Source: Dokdonia sp. Dokd-P16
GTDB lineage: Bacteria; Bacteroidota; Bacteroidia; Flavobacteriales; Flavobacteriaceae
Reading direction: 5' to 3'
Assembly (NCBI RefSeq): GCF_003095655.1
Contig: NZ_CP029151.1
Span: 1,425,001 to 1,489,000 of the forward strand
Length of the DNA stretch: 64,000 nucleotides
Shown: positions 34,807 to 43,416 of the stretch, one piece after another
Numbering within the stretch: the first letter of the stretch is position 1
How the letters are laid out: each line of letters opens with the position of its first letter
The notes under the pieces: model-generated
Told to the model about the DNA's origin: nothing
Seen by the model: the letters and a program-made list of their open reading frames with translations, nothing else
Databases searched by the model: none
Made by a program: the position numbers and the translations under genes

Positions 34807-34832
34807 GGATTCATTTTTAGATGTTCAATTAC

Positions 34833-34846
34833 GCTTTCGCGAAAGC
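34833..34846. repeat. Genome palindrome copy 9, upstream of scoA
   Basis: Perfect GCTTTCGCGAAAGC. Here the symmetry extends outwards on both sides (AATTAC left, GTAATT right), making a 26-bp dyad, the longest in the window. It ends 47 bp before the scoA ATG. Confidence 0.95.
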
Positions 34847-34893
34847 GTAATTTGATACAAAATCCGTATTTTTAGTACTTATAAACTAAGAAT

Positions 34894-35595
34894 ATGATAA
34901 CAAAGAAAGTGACTGGAGTAGACGCCGCACTAGAAGGTGTTGAAAGTGGAATGACAATGATGCTTGGAGGTTTTGGTCTCAGCGGTATTCCAGAAAATTC
35001 TATAGCTAAACTAGTAGCTCTTGACGTTAATAATCTCACCTGTATTTCTAATAATGCCGGAGTGGATGATTTTGGACTCGGGTTGTTGTTACAGAAAAAG
35101 CAAATAAAGAAAATGGTTTCTAGTTATGTGGGTGAAAACGCCGAGTTTGAACGCCAGATGCTTAGTGGTGAGCTTGATGTAGAGCTTATACCACAAGGAA
35201 CCCTTGCAGAGCGATGCAGAGCAGCGCAAGCAGGATTTCCAGCAATATATACACCAGCAGGATACGGAACAGAAGTAGCCGAAGGAAAAGAAACAAGAGA
35301 ATTTGACGGGAAAATGTATGTGCTAGAACACGCTTTCAAAGCAGATTTTGCTTTTGTAAAGGCATGGAAAGGTGATGCTGCAGGTAACTTAATATTTAAA
35401 GGGACTGCAAGAAACTTTAATCCTAATATGTGTGGTGCAGCTACTATAACTGTTGCAGAGGTGGAGGAGCTTGTACCGGTAGGGACACTTGATCCCAATC
35501 AAATTCACATCCCAGGGATTTTTGTACAACGTATTTTCCAAGGAGAAACGTATGAAAAGAGAATAGAACAACGCACCGTTAGAACAAGAGACTAA
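34894..35595 (+). CDS. scoA: 3-oxoacid CoA-transferase, subunit A
   Basis: Subunit A of a succinyl-CoA:3-ketoacid CoA-transferase, which moves CoA from succinyl-CoA to acetoacetate in ketone-body or short-chain acid use. The 233-residue protein shows the glycine-rich [13 protein letters not shown] block near the N-terminus and RARGTLAER-type [16 protein letters not shown] and FYTP-like [16 protein letters not shown] blocks of the family. It is followed by the B subunit after 2 bases. The exact acid substrate is inferred. Confidence 0.93.
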   Translation: MITKKVTGVDAALEGVESGMTMMLGGFGLSGIPENSIAKLVALDVNNLTCISNNAGVDDFGLGLLLQKKQIKKMVSSYVGENAEFERQMLSGELDVELIPQGTLAERCRAAQAGFPAIYTPAGYGTEVAEGKETREFDGKMYVLEHAFKADFAFVKAWKGDAAGNLIFKGTARNFNPNMCGAATITVAEVEELVPVGTLDPNQIHIPGIFVQRIFQGETYEKRIEQRTVRTRD

Positions 35596-35597
35596 TT

Positions 35598-36254
35598 ATG
35601 GCTTTAGATAAAAATCAAATTGCACAACGCATTGCAAGAGAAGTACAAGATGGATATTATGTAAACCTAGGTATCGGTATCCCTACGCTTGTTGCAAACT
35701 ATGTACGTGAAGATATTGACGTAGAGTTTCAAAGTGAGAATGGAGTTTTAGGGATGGGGCCTTTTCCGTATGATGGAGAAGAGGATGCAGATATTATAAA
35801 TGCTGGAAAGCAGACCATTACAACCTTGCCAGGAGCAAGTTTTTTTGATAGTGCTACTAGCTTTAGTATGATACGTGGTAAACATGTAGACCTTACCATT
35901 CTAGGTGCTATGGAAGTTGCAGAAAATGGTGATATCGCAAACTGGAAAATCCCAGGTAAAATGGTAAAAGGTATGGGAGGAGCAATGGATCTCGTTGCAA
36001 GTGCAGAGAATATTATTGTAGCCATGATGCATACTAATCGCGCAGGAGAATCAAAACTTTTAAAAAAATGTAGCCTGCCACTTACTGGTGTAGGATGTGT
36101 AAAAAAGATTGTAAGTAACCTTGCTGTGTTAGAAGTCACTGAAGATGGCTTTAAACTACTCGAGAGAGCTCCAGGAGTATCTGTAGAAGAGATTCAAGCA
36201 GCAACCGAGGGAACATTAATCGTAGATGGTGATATCCCAGAAATGAAGTTTTAA
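35598..36254 (+). CDS. scoB: 3-oxoacid CoA-transferase, subunit B
   Basis: Subunit B, 218 residues. The catalytic glutamate is Glu47 in QSENGVLGMGPFP, which forms the enzyme-CoA thioester. NLGIGIPTLVANY precedes it and GGAMDLVASAENIIVAM follows, both family blocks. Only 2 bases separate it from subunit A. A long hairpin and T-run end the operon. Confidence 0.93.
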   Translation: MALDKNQIAQRIAREVQDGYYVNLGIGIPTLVANYVREDIDVEFQSENGVLGMGPFPYDGEEDADIINAGKQTITTLPGASFFDSATSFSMIRGKHVDLTILGAMEVAENGDIANWKIPGKMVKGMGGAMDLVASAENIIVAMMHTNRAGESKLLKKCSLPLTGVGCVKKIVSNLAVLEVTEDGFKLLERAPGVSVEEIQAATEGTLIVDGDIPEMKF

Positions 36255-36279
36255 TCTACTTCAATCTAGTAAAACATAG

Positions 36280-36329
36280 TCTCCAATTATCTTATAAACC
36301 ATTAAAAGTGGTTTTGAGATAGTTGGAGA
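36280..36329 (+). terminator. scoAB terminator
   Basis: TCTCCAA pairs with TTGGAGA across a 36-base internal part that itself pairs (TATC/GATA, AAACCA/TGGTTT), followed by TTTTTCTTTT. The AT-rich stretch from 36340 to 36670 shows no gene. Confidence 0.7.
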
Positions 36330-36672
36330 TTTTTCTTTTAAATAAACCTTGTAGTCATATTTTCTTCTTAAGATCACACAGGTTTTAAGCACCTGGCGAG
36401 TTATTTTCTCCTCAAAAACAATCCTTTGTCTTGTGGATGAGCATATAGATGTTTTAATAATAAATATACTTGATTTAAAACGCTTCCCTCAAGATAGTTT
36501 TAATGAGCCTTATATGGCTATTCTTTAGTTGTTAAAAATGTAGAGCGCTTTCTCCTTGATTTTGCACAAATAGAGAATATTCTTACAATTTATATGGTGT
36601 TTTATTTACATAAATCAAAAGAGAGGTTTCTTAGCTTAAATTCGAAAACACCAATTAAAGACGTTTAAAAAC

Positions 36673-36718
36673 TTAATATTTCGATGAAATACACAATAAT
36701 TTAACATTTCGATAAATT
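36673..36718. promoter_or_regulatory. Pair of direct repeats upstream of the putative small-RNA promoter
   Basis: TTAATATTTCGATGAAAT (36673-36690) and TTAACATTTCGATAAATT (36701-36718) match at 15 of 18 bases, start to start 28 bp. They lie just before the -33 element at 36735, where an activator would bind. Confidence 0.35.
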
Positions 36719-36734
36719 TTCTTAATCAAAACCC

Positions 36735-36764
36735 TTGCAGATGTGTAATTTTATAGTACTTTAG
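36735..36764 (+). promoter_or_regulatory. Putative promoter of the candidate small RNA
   Basis: TTG at 36735-36737 and TACTTTAG at 36757-36764 are 19 bp apart. Spacing is ideal; the -7 box has A for T at one position. Confidence 0.5.
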
Positions 36765-36768
36765 CAGT

Positions 36769-36917
36769 CCCCCAAATCAAGTAATTGATTTCGATTAAAT
36801 GCTAAGTAAGTTCGTTAACGAGCGTAGTAATTTAGTTTTATAGTATGACTTAAACGTATAAGAGTGTTTTAAGTTATGATTTGTTAGAAATCCGCGGGGG
36901 GAGCCCTGCGGATTTTG
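36769..36917 (+). ncRNA. Candidate structured small RNA of about 150 bases
   Basis: A promoter-like pair ends just upstream and an intrinsic terminator closes the unit. Between them four hairpins follow one another: AAATCA/TGATTT (36774-36791); CTAAGT/ATTTAG (36802-36835) enclosing GTTCG-TTAA-CGAGC (36810-36823); ACTTAAAC/GTTTTAAGT (36848-36874); and the GC-rich terminator. No open frame of useful length lies in it on the plus strand. It does not match tRNA, 5S, SRP RNA, RNase P or tmRNA features I know. A 6S-like RNA, an sRNA or the leader of the small frame at 36949 are the options. Confidence 0.45.
36888..36915 (+). terminator. GC-rich terminator of the candidate small RNA
   Basis: AAATCCGCGGG pairs with CCC and GCGGATTT (one bulged T) around a GGGAG loop, followed by TTTTG TTTT. 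It is by far the most GC-rich hairpin in an otherwise AT-rich 800-bp gap. Confidence 0.75.
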
Positions 36918-36948
36918 TTTTAAACCTCATTTGCTTTTCATCCCTACT

Positions 36949-37062
36949 ATGGAAAAAATAACAAACTCCACGAGATCATTTGTCTCTGGTGTAAAACATG
37001 CTGCAGATTTTACTACAAATTGTGCTAGGCTAGCAAAGAAGGTATTTCTATTTATGATCTAG
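36949..37062 (+). CDS. Possible 37-residue small protein
   Basis: An ATG-started frame of 37 codons, ending in TAG 6 bp before the convergent ABC gene end. The product starts MEKITNSTRSF, contains HAADFTTNCARLAKKV and ends in VFLFMI. It could form one amphipathic helix with a basic face. There is no recognised family. It lies 34 bp after the small-RNA terminator. Chance occurrence is quite possible at this length. Confidence 0.3.
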   Translation: MEKITNSTRSFVSGVKHAADFTTNCARLAKKVFLFMI

Positions 37063-37068
37063 TAACCC

Positions 37069-38757
37069 TTACATTCCTTTTGGAATGGCATGAATAAGTC
37101 TTTGAGTATACTCCTTTTCTGGATGCTCATAAATATGATCTGCATCACCCATTTCTTCTATTTTACCTTTATTCATAATCACTAGCTGATCAGACATGTA
37201 TTTTACTACCGCAAGATCATGCGATATAAAAATGTAGGTAAAGCCAAAATCTTTCTTAAGTTCATTAAGTAAATTAAGTACTTGTGCTTGTACAGATATA
37301 TCTAGCGCACTTACAGACTCATCACAAATAATTAATTTAGGATTTACGGCAATAGTACGAGCAATCCCTATGCGTTGTCGCTGCCCCCCAGAAAACTCAT
37401 GAGGATAACGATCATAATGCGATGCTTCTAGACCCACTCGTTCTAACAATTCTAGCACGCGCTTTTTTCTCATAGCTTTAGAATCATAAAGTTTATGGAC
37501 TTCCATAGGCTCTATGATAGCCTGGCCTACAGTAAGCCTTGGATTGAGAGAGGCAAAGGGATCTTGAAAAATGATTTGTATTTCCTTTCTTAAACTTCTC
37601 AGTGCTGCTCCACGCATTTCATTAATAGCCATTCCTTTGTACAAAATGGTTCCTGCAGTCGCTTTATCTAATTGCAAGATGGCATTTCCCAGGGTAGATT
37701 TACCACAACCAGACTCGCCTACAAGACCTAAGGTTTCTCCTTCATAAATGGAAAATGAAACATCATCTACAGCTTTAAAGGCAATATCTTCAGCGAAGAT
37801 GCCGGCACTAGAAAAGTATGTTTTTTCTACATTAATAACCTCTAGTAAAGGTGGCTGTGCATACAGATTTTTTAGATGTTCGGCTCTTTCGGATGTTGTT
37901 TCGGCTTCAGATAGTGGTTTTTTATCTAGGTAATCTTTTATAGTGGGTAACATTTTAAGGCGCTCATCTAGAGACGGTCTCGCACTTAATAATGCTTTTG
38001 TGTACTCATGTTGTGGATTTGAAAATAACGCTTTCGCGAAAGCGTACTCAACAATATCTCCCTTGTACATTACAGCAACTCTGTCTGCTATCTCGCTTAC
38101 CAAGGAAAGGTCGTGAGAAATGAAAATAATACTCATCTGATTTTCTAACTGCAATTCCTTAAGTAATACTATAATCTCTTGCTGAACGGTAACATCTAGG
38201 GCAGTAGTGGGCTCATCTGCAATCAGGATTTTAGGTTTACAAGCGATAGCCATCGCAATCATTACGCGCTGTTTTTGACCTCCAGAAATCTCATGAGGAT
38301 AGGCGCTATAAATCTTCTCTACAGTAGGTAGTTTCACCTTTTCAAATAAGCGCAGCGTTTCTTCTTTGGCAGATTTTCGGTTGAGTGAAGTATGTTGTAA
38401 AAGAATTTCTACTACTTGCTCACCGCATCGCATTGACGGATTGAGACTACTCATAGGCTCTTGAAAAATCATGGAGATTTCATTACCTCGTATTTTCTGA
38501 AAATCCTTTTCTTTCGTTTCTAGCAATGATTGATTTTCAAAAACGATGGAGCCCTCAATAAGCGTATTTTTCTTAGGTAAAAGTCCTAGAATAGCAAGTG
38601 ATGACACACTCTTTCCGGATCCGGACTCACCCACAATGGCCAGAATTTCATTTTTATAAAGATCAAACGAAATATTATGTATTACTTCTTGTACTTCTCC
38701 TTGCTGTTTAAAGGATATAGATAGTTGGTTTACAGTAAGGATTTTTTGTGGCTGCAT
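37069..38757 (-). CDS. Peptide-type ABC transporter, two ATPase domains in one chain
   Basis: A 562-residue ATPase of the DppD-DppF/YejF kind, which powers uptake of oligopeptides or similar solutes through separate permeases. Two complete cassettes are present. First: Walker A GESGSGKS (about residue 39), signature SGGQKQRVMIA, Walker B LIADEPTTALD. Second (from about 308): Walker A GESGCGKST, signature SGGQRQRIGIA, Walker B IICDESVSALD with Ser-Val in place of Pro-Thr. Each carries the oligopeptide-type C-terminal extension. No permease or binding protein is nearby. Palindrome copy 10 is read as AFAKA between the cassettes. Confidence 0.93.
   Translation of the reverse strand: MQPQKILTVNQLSISFKQQGEVQEVIHNISFDLYKNEILAIVGESGSGKSVSSLAILGLLPKKNTLIEGSIVFENQSLLETKEKDFQKIRGNEISMIFQEPMSSLNPSMRCGEQVVEILLQHTSLNRKSAKEETLRLFEKVKLPTVEKIYSAYPHEISGGQKQRVMIAMAIACKPKILIADEPTTALDVTVQQEIIVLLKELQLENQMSIIFISHDLSLVSEIADRVAVMYKGDIVEYAFAKALFSNPQHEYTKALLSARPSLDERLKMLPTIKDYLDKKPLSEAETTSERAEHLKNLYAQPPLLEVINVEKTYFSSAGIFAEDIAFKAVDDVSFSIYEGETLGLVGESGCGKSTLGNAILQLDKATAGTILYKGMAINEMRGAALRSLRKEIQIIFQDPFASLNPRLTVGQAIIEPMEVHKLYDSKAMRKKRVLELLERVGLEASHYDRYPHEFSGGQRQRIGIARTIAVNPKLIICDESVSALDISVQAQVLNLLNELKKDFGFTYIFISHDLAVVKYMSDQLVIMNKGKIEEMGDADHIYEHPEKEYTQRLIHAIPKGM
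38030..38043. repeat. Genome palindrome copy 10, inside the ABC ATPase gene
   Basis: Perfect GCTTTCGCGAAAGC, read on the minus strand as AFAK in YAFAKALF. Confidence 0.95.
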
Positions 38758-39015
38758 ACTTCAAAAATACGATTTCTTACGGTCTGTTTTTATAAGGACT
38801 CATCGCAATTTTTAGCACAAAAGCGAGCATGATTTGAGACTTTTTATGATTAGGGATTGTCATAGTATTTCAAAACATTATTAAATCCATTCGGGTATAG
38901 AAAACATCTAGTTCTTGTTTAAGGATTCATTCAGTTCTTCATACAAACCGTATTTCTTAAAAAAATCTTAAAAAATTTTGTGTAGTTCATCGAAAAGATT
39001 ATGATTTCTTTAATG

Positions 39016-39029
39016 AAATGACGTCATTT
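39016..39029. promoter_or_regulatory. Palindrome AAATGACGTCATTT upstream of the M36 protease
   Basis: A perfect 14-bp dyad centred on TGACGTCA, 87 bp before the ATG. It is unrelated to the genome palindrome and I saw it once. It lies in a 358-bp gap (38758-39115) that otherwise shows only AT-rich sequence and no clear consensus promoter. Operator function is inferred. Confidence 0.4.
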
Positions 39030-39115
39030 ACTAGGTAAGCATATAGTTTTAGCCAATTTTTTGCTATAAAATATATTTTATTAAGATTTCCCTATAATTA
39101 ATTTAAAACTACAGT

Positions 39116-42100
39116 ATGAAGAAAATCTACTCCTTTTTCCTAATGACTTTTCTATTAGGAACCACCGTTTATGCACAGACCAGTGTGGACGGAATCGTCC
39201 AAAATTATCTAAGTAGCAATGCGGAAGAAGTTGGCTTAAAGTCTACAGACGTTGCTCAATGGAAGATTACAGATATCGTACCTTCTCTTAATCCTGAAAT
39301 ACAGCACGTTTATGTAAAACAAATGTATCAAGGTATTCCAGTACAAAACGGAACATACAAACTCACCGTAAGAGATGGTAAAGTAACCTACGAGATCAAC
39401 CAGTTTGCAAAGGATGTTGCTCAAAAAGCAGCTGGAGCATCACTTTCATTAACGCCAGAAAACGCAATCTTGAAGGTTGTAAATGCTCATAGTCTTAAGA
39501 CACCAAGCAATCTAGGAGTTACAAAATCTTCTGGTAACCTTCTTGAATATGCAAACTCTGGAATAAGCCTTGAGCCAATTAAGGTAGAAAAAACATACCT
39601 AGCAATAGGTGATAAGATGCATCTCACTTGGAATGTATCTCTTTATCAACTTGATGCCCAGCACTGGTGGAATGTAAATGTAGATGCATCTACAGGGGAA
39701 ATTCTTAAAACTACAGACTGGGTAATTTCTTGTTCTTTTGAAGATCCTAATCATAAAGAGCATGGTCATACAACTACAGAAGAGCCAGAAGTAGTAAATT
39801 ATGGACCAGTTAAAGCAACAGAAGCTACTTATGCAGCTGCTGCAGTAGGAGGAGGTTCTTATAATGTTTTCCCGCTAGGGGTTGAAAGTCCTAGTCACGG
39901 TAATCGTGTGGTAGTAACAGATCCAGCAAATGCTAATGCTTCTCCTTATGGATGGCACGACACAAACGGATCTGCTGGTGCAGAGTTTACAACAACGCGT
40001 GGTAATAATGTACTTGCGCAAGATGATACTAATGGTAATAATGGAACAGGTACAAGTCCTAATGGAGGAAGTGCTCTTAATTTTGACTTTAGCCTTAATT
40101 TAAATAACACTCCATCTACTTTCTTACCAGCAGCTACTACAAACTTATTTTACTGGAATAATATCATGCATGATGTATGGTACCAATATGGATTTACAGA
40201 GGCAGCAGGTAATTTTCAAGAGAATAACTATGGTAAAGGTGGTGCGGGAAGTGATTCTGTAAATGCAGATGCTCAAGACGGTAGTGATAGTAATAATGCA
40301 AACTTTGCAACTCCACCAGATGGTCAAAACCCTAGAATGCAAATGTTTTTATTCACAAATCCTACCCGTGATGGTGATTTTGATAACGTAATTATTGCAC
40401 ATGAGTACGGTCATGGTATTTCTACACGTCTCGTAGGAGGTCCTGGTACTAATGCTCTTGGTGGATCTGAGCAAATGGGTGAAGGATGGTCAGACTGGCT
40501 AGGTATGGTAATGACTATACGTCCAGGAGATACGAGAGATACTGCTAGAGGAGTAGGAACCTATGCAATAGCACAACCTACAACTGGTCCAGGAATACGC
40601 CCTACGAGATATTCTACAGATCTTGCTGTAAATGGAACAACTTATAATGATGTACCTAATCTAGTAGCTCCACACGGAGTAGGATACGGATTTGCTACAA
40701 TCCTTTGGGATATGACTTGGGATTTAATAGATGAGAAAGGGTATGATCCTAATCAATACAGTGGTAATGGTGGTAATAATATTGCAATGTCACTTGTAAT
40801 AGAGGGACTTAAAAATACAGCTAATAATCCAGGGTATGTTTCTGGTCGTAATGGAATTCTTCAAGCAGATCAAGATCTTTATGGAGGTCAATACAACTGT
40901 TTGATATGGGATGCTTTTGCTAGACGTGGAGTAGGTGTAGATGCTGTTGAAAATAGTAATGGAGGAACAAATACTAAAACTGACCAAGTTACATCATTCG
41001 CGAGTGGATGTTCTGGACCACCAGCACCAGTATCTTGTAGTGCTACAGTAGCAGCCTTCCCTTATGCAGAAGGTTTTGAAAATACCATAGGATCTTGGTC
41101 TCAAGATACTTCTGATAATATTGACTGGACAGTAAACTCTTCTGGAACACCATCTAGTGATACGGGACCAGCAGCTGCAAATGAAGGATCATTTTACATT
41201 TATGTAGAAGCATCTGGGGACGGAGCAGGGTTTCCAACAAAAACAGCTATTTTAAATTCTCCTTGTTTTGACCTATCAAGTGTAAGCGCAGCAGAGGCGA
41301 CATTTAGTTATCAAATGACAGGTAATGCTGTAGGAACTGTGCGTCTTGAAGCAAGAGATGATACTTCTCAAACTTGGGATGAATTATGGGTACAATCAGG
41401 AGATAAAGGAGCGGCATGGCTTGATGCAACAGTAAGTCTTGCGGCTTATGATGGAGCGACGCAATTGCGTTTCCGTGCTACTACTGGAACTTCTTGGCAA
41501 GGTGATATTGCTATTGACGGCTTTGCAATTGATGGTACTGCTCCGGCAGATACTCAAGCACCTACCGCGCCTACTAATCTTGCAGTAACAGATGTTACTA
41601 CAACATCTGTAGCCTTATCATGGACCGCAGCTACAGATAATGTAGCAGTAACAGCATATGACGTGTTCCAAGGAACTAATAACCTAGGAGAAGTAACAGC
41701 TACTTCGGCAAATATTACAGGTTTAGTAGAAGGAACTACCTATCAATTTACGGTTCGCGCCAAAGATGAAGCAGGTAATATCTCAGGAAATAGCAATACC
41801 GTAACTGCGACAACAGAAACTACTGCACCACCTAGTGGATGTGTAGGTACAGCAAGTGCTCCATATAGTGAGAGTTTTGAGTCAGGACTAGGTCAGTGGT
41901 CACAAGCTACAGGAGATGATATAAACTGGACACGTGATGCGTCAGGAACGCCATCTAATAATACGGGTCCAAGTTCTGGAGCAGATGGATCTTTCTACTT
42001 ATATGTAGAAGCGTCAGGTAATGGAGCAGGTTTCCCTAACAAAAGAGCGATTATAAACTCACCTTGTTTTGATCTAACAGGAGAAACAGAAGCAAACTTT

Positions 42101-43084
42101 ACATTTGATTATCACATGTTTGGATCTACAGACGGTGGCCGTATAGATCTTGAAGCAAGTGCAGATGGAGGAACGACATGGACAAGCCTATGGAACCAAA
42201 CTGGAAACCAAGGTAACCAGTGGAATGCAGTAACAATCAATCTTGATGGATACACTGGCGGGACAGTGCAATTACGTTTCAACCGTATTACTGGTGGTAC
42301 ATGGGAATCTGATGTTGCTATAGATAATGTAGCACTATCTACCGGAGCTGGCGGAGGTGATACAGGTGCACCATCTGGATACTGTGCATCAAACGGAAAT
42401 AGTGTTAGTGACGAGTACATACAACGTGTACAGATTGGAAGCATTAATAATGCAACCGGAGCATCCGCTGGAGGTTATGGAGATTTTACAAACCTTTCTA
42501 CAACACTAGGAAGTAGTAATACAATCACAATTACTCCAAGATGGACTGGAACTGTATATAATGAAGGGTATGCAGTATTTGTAGACTGGAACCGTGATGG
42601 AGATTTTACAGATGCAGGAGAAACCGTATACACGAGAGCTGCAACATCTGCTACTCCTATTACGGGAACATTTAGCGTGCCTTCTGGAGCATCTCAAGGA
42701 GCAACGAGAATGAGAGTTTCTATGAAGTATAACGGGATCCCTACAGCTTGTGAGAGCTTCCAGTATGGAGAAGTAGAGGATTATATTGTAAATGTGGTAA
42801 GTAGTGCTGGATTTGGAGCAAATGATGCTCAGAGCAGTCTAACCGAAGCATCAGGAAGTGGAGAATTCTCCATATTCCCTAATCCTGTAACTCGTGGAGA
42901 ACTTTCAATTAACTTAAACGGTACAGAAGCAACCGCCGTGACTATCTATAATCTATTAGGTCAGGTAGTACACAAAGGTAATTTTGAAAACACACTTGAT
43001 GTTTCAAGATTAGAGACTGGTGTTTATATTCTTGAAGTGGAAACAGCAACTACAAAAATGGTAAAACGTTTTATTAAGAAATAG
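39116..43084 (+). CDS. Secreted M36 (fungalysin) metalloprotease with MAM, FN3, GEVED and T9SS sorting domains
   Basis: A 1322-residue secreted zinc protease. After the signal peptide (ending VYAQ) comes an FTP-type propeptide (about 30-200). The M36 catalytic domain (about 225-640) has the zinc motif HEYGH at 429-433 and the third-ligand region EQMGEGWSDW. Then a MAM-like module (about 642-810), an FN3 domain (815-902), a second MAM-like module (910-1080), a GEVED domain (1085-1235; GEVEDYIVNV) and a type IX secretion sorting tail (1245-1322; FSIFPNP, then LSRLETGVYIL-like DVSRLETGVYILEV and ending KRFIKK). It is exported by Sec and then T9SS to the cell surface or medium to degrade proteins. 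The gene is single and has its own terminator. Confidence 0.94.
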   Translation: MKKIYSFFLMTFLLGTTVYAQTSVDGIVQNYLSSNAEEVGLKSTDVAQWKITDIVPSLNPEIQHVYVKQMYQGIPVQNGTYKLTVRDGKVTYEINQFAKDVAQKAAGASLSLTPENAILKVVNAHSLKTPSNLGVTKSSGNLLEYANSGISLEPIKVEKTYLAIGDKMHLTWNVSLYQLDAQHWWNVNVDASTGEILKTTDWVISCSFEDPNHKEHGHTTTEEPEVVNYGPVKATEATYAAAAVGGGSYNVFPLGVESPSHGNRVVVTDPANANASPYGWHDTNGSAGAEFTTTRGNNVLAQDDTNGNNGTGTSPNGGSALNFDFSLNLNNTPSTFLPAATTNLFYWNNIMHDVWYQYGFTEAAGNFQENNYGKGGAGSDSVNADAQDGSDSNNANFATPPDGQNPRMQMFLFTNPTRDGDFDNVIIAHEYGHGISTRLVGGPGTNALGGSEQMGEGWSDWLGMVMTIRPGDTRDTARGVGTYAIAQPTTGPGIRPTRYSTDLAVNGTTYNDVPNLVAPHGVGYGFATILWDMTWDLIDEKGYDPNQYSGNGGNNIAMSLVIEGLKNTANNPGYVSGRNGILQADQDLYGGQYNCLIWDAFARRGVGVDAVENSNGGTNTKTDQVTSFASGCSGPPAPVSCSATVAAFPYAEGFENTIGSWSQDTSDNIDWTVNSSGTPSSDTGPAAANEGSFYIYVEASGDGAGFPTKTAILNSPCFDLSSVSAAEATFSYQMTGNAVGTVRLEARDDTSQTWDELWVQSGDKGAAWLDATVSLAAYDGATQLRFRATTGTSWQGDIAIDGFAIDGTAPADTQAPTAPTNLAVTDVTTTSVALSWTAATDNVAVTAYDVFQGTNNLGEVTATSANITGLVEGTTYQFTVRAKDEAGNISGNSNTVTATTETTAPPSGCVGTASAPYSESFESGLGQWSQATGDDINWTRDASGTPSNNTGPSSGADGSFYLYVEASGNGAGFPNKRAIINSPCFDLTGETEANFTFDYHMFGSTDGGRIDLEASADGGTTWTSLWNQTGNQGNQWNAVTINLDGYTGGTVQLRFNRITGGTWESDVAIDNVALSTGAGGGDTGAPSGYCASNGNSVSDEYIQRVQIGSINNATGASAGGYGDFTNLSTTLGSSNTITITPRWTGTVYNEGYAVFVDWNRDGDFTDAGETVYTRAATSATPITGTFSVPSGASQGATRMRVSMKYNGIPTACESFQYGEVEDYIVNVVSSAGFGANDAQSSLTEASGSGEFSIFPNPVTRGELSINLNGTEATAVTIYNLLGQVVHKGNFENTLDVSRLETGVYILEVETATTKMVKRFIKK

Positions 43085-43111
43085 TATTTGTTTCTTAATG
43101 TAGTGGATCAT

Positions 43112-43146
43112 AAAAATCCCGATATCAATTTGATATCGGGATTTTT
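43112..43146 (+). terminator. M36 protease terminator
   Basis: A 15-bp perfect stem (AAAAATCCCGATATC and complement) with a 5-base loop, followed by C and T residues. Also usable by the convergent gene at 43203. Confidence 0.85.
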
Positions 43147-43162
43147 CTTTGTGAATAATTAC

Positions 43163-43176
43163 GCTTTCGCGAAAGC
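43163..43176. repeat. Genome palindrome copy 11, between the M36 terminator and the GldL-like gene
   Basis: Perfect GCTTTCGCGAAAGC with TTAC and GTAC flanks, in a convergent gap. Confidence 0.95.
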
Positions 43177-43202
43177 GTACTCAGCTTAATAAGACAACAT
43201 TA

Positions 43203-43400
43203 TTACTTATTAAGAAATTTCTTAAATTCTTCTGTAGTATATATTTTCCAGATACCTATAATCCCAGCGATAACTTGTAAAAACGTGCCGCCACTTAATA
43301 ATTCTGGTGCTAAAGGCCAGTGCATAACCTTAAATAGCGCACCTAACACAGTGCAGATAAGACCTAAAATAAATATGGTTAAAATATGTTTTACCTTCAT
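43203..43400 (-). CDS. Small membrane protein with GldL-like motif
   Basis: A 65-residue protein with two hydrophobic helices (about 5-25 and 34-52). The stretch GALFKVMHWP matches the N-terminal motif of the gliding motor protein GldL (GALFKIxHWP), but the periplasmic and cytoplasmic parts of GldL are absent. Short relatives are common in Flavobacteriaceae and lack a known function. It follows the exonuclease gene by 16 bp. Confidence 0.6.
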   Translation of the reverse strand: MKVKHILTIFILGLICTVLGALFKVMHWPLAPELLSGGTFLQVIAGIIGIWKIYTTEEFKKFLNK

Positions 43401-43416
43401 GATGAGTAGTAACTAG

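Noticed and set aside
35124-35498. Minus-strand frame of 124 codons
   Set aside because: Antisense to scoA, with low-complexity Ser/Ala/Pro content typical of a shadow.
42112-42444. Minus-strand frame of 110 codons, Pro/Val-rich
   Set aside because: Antisense to the second MAM-like module of the M36 protease; no start signals.
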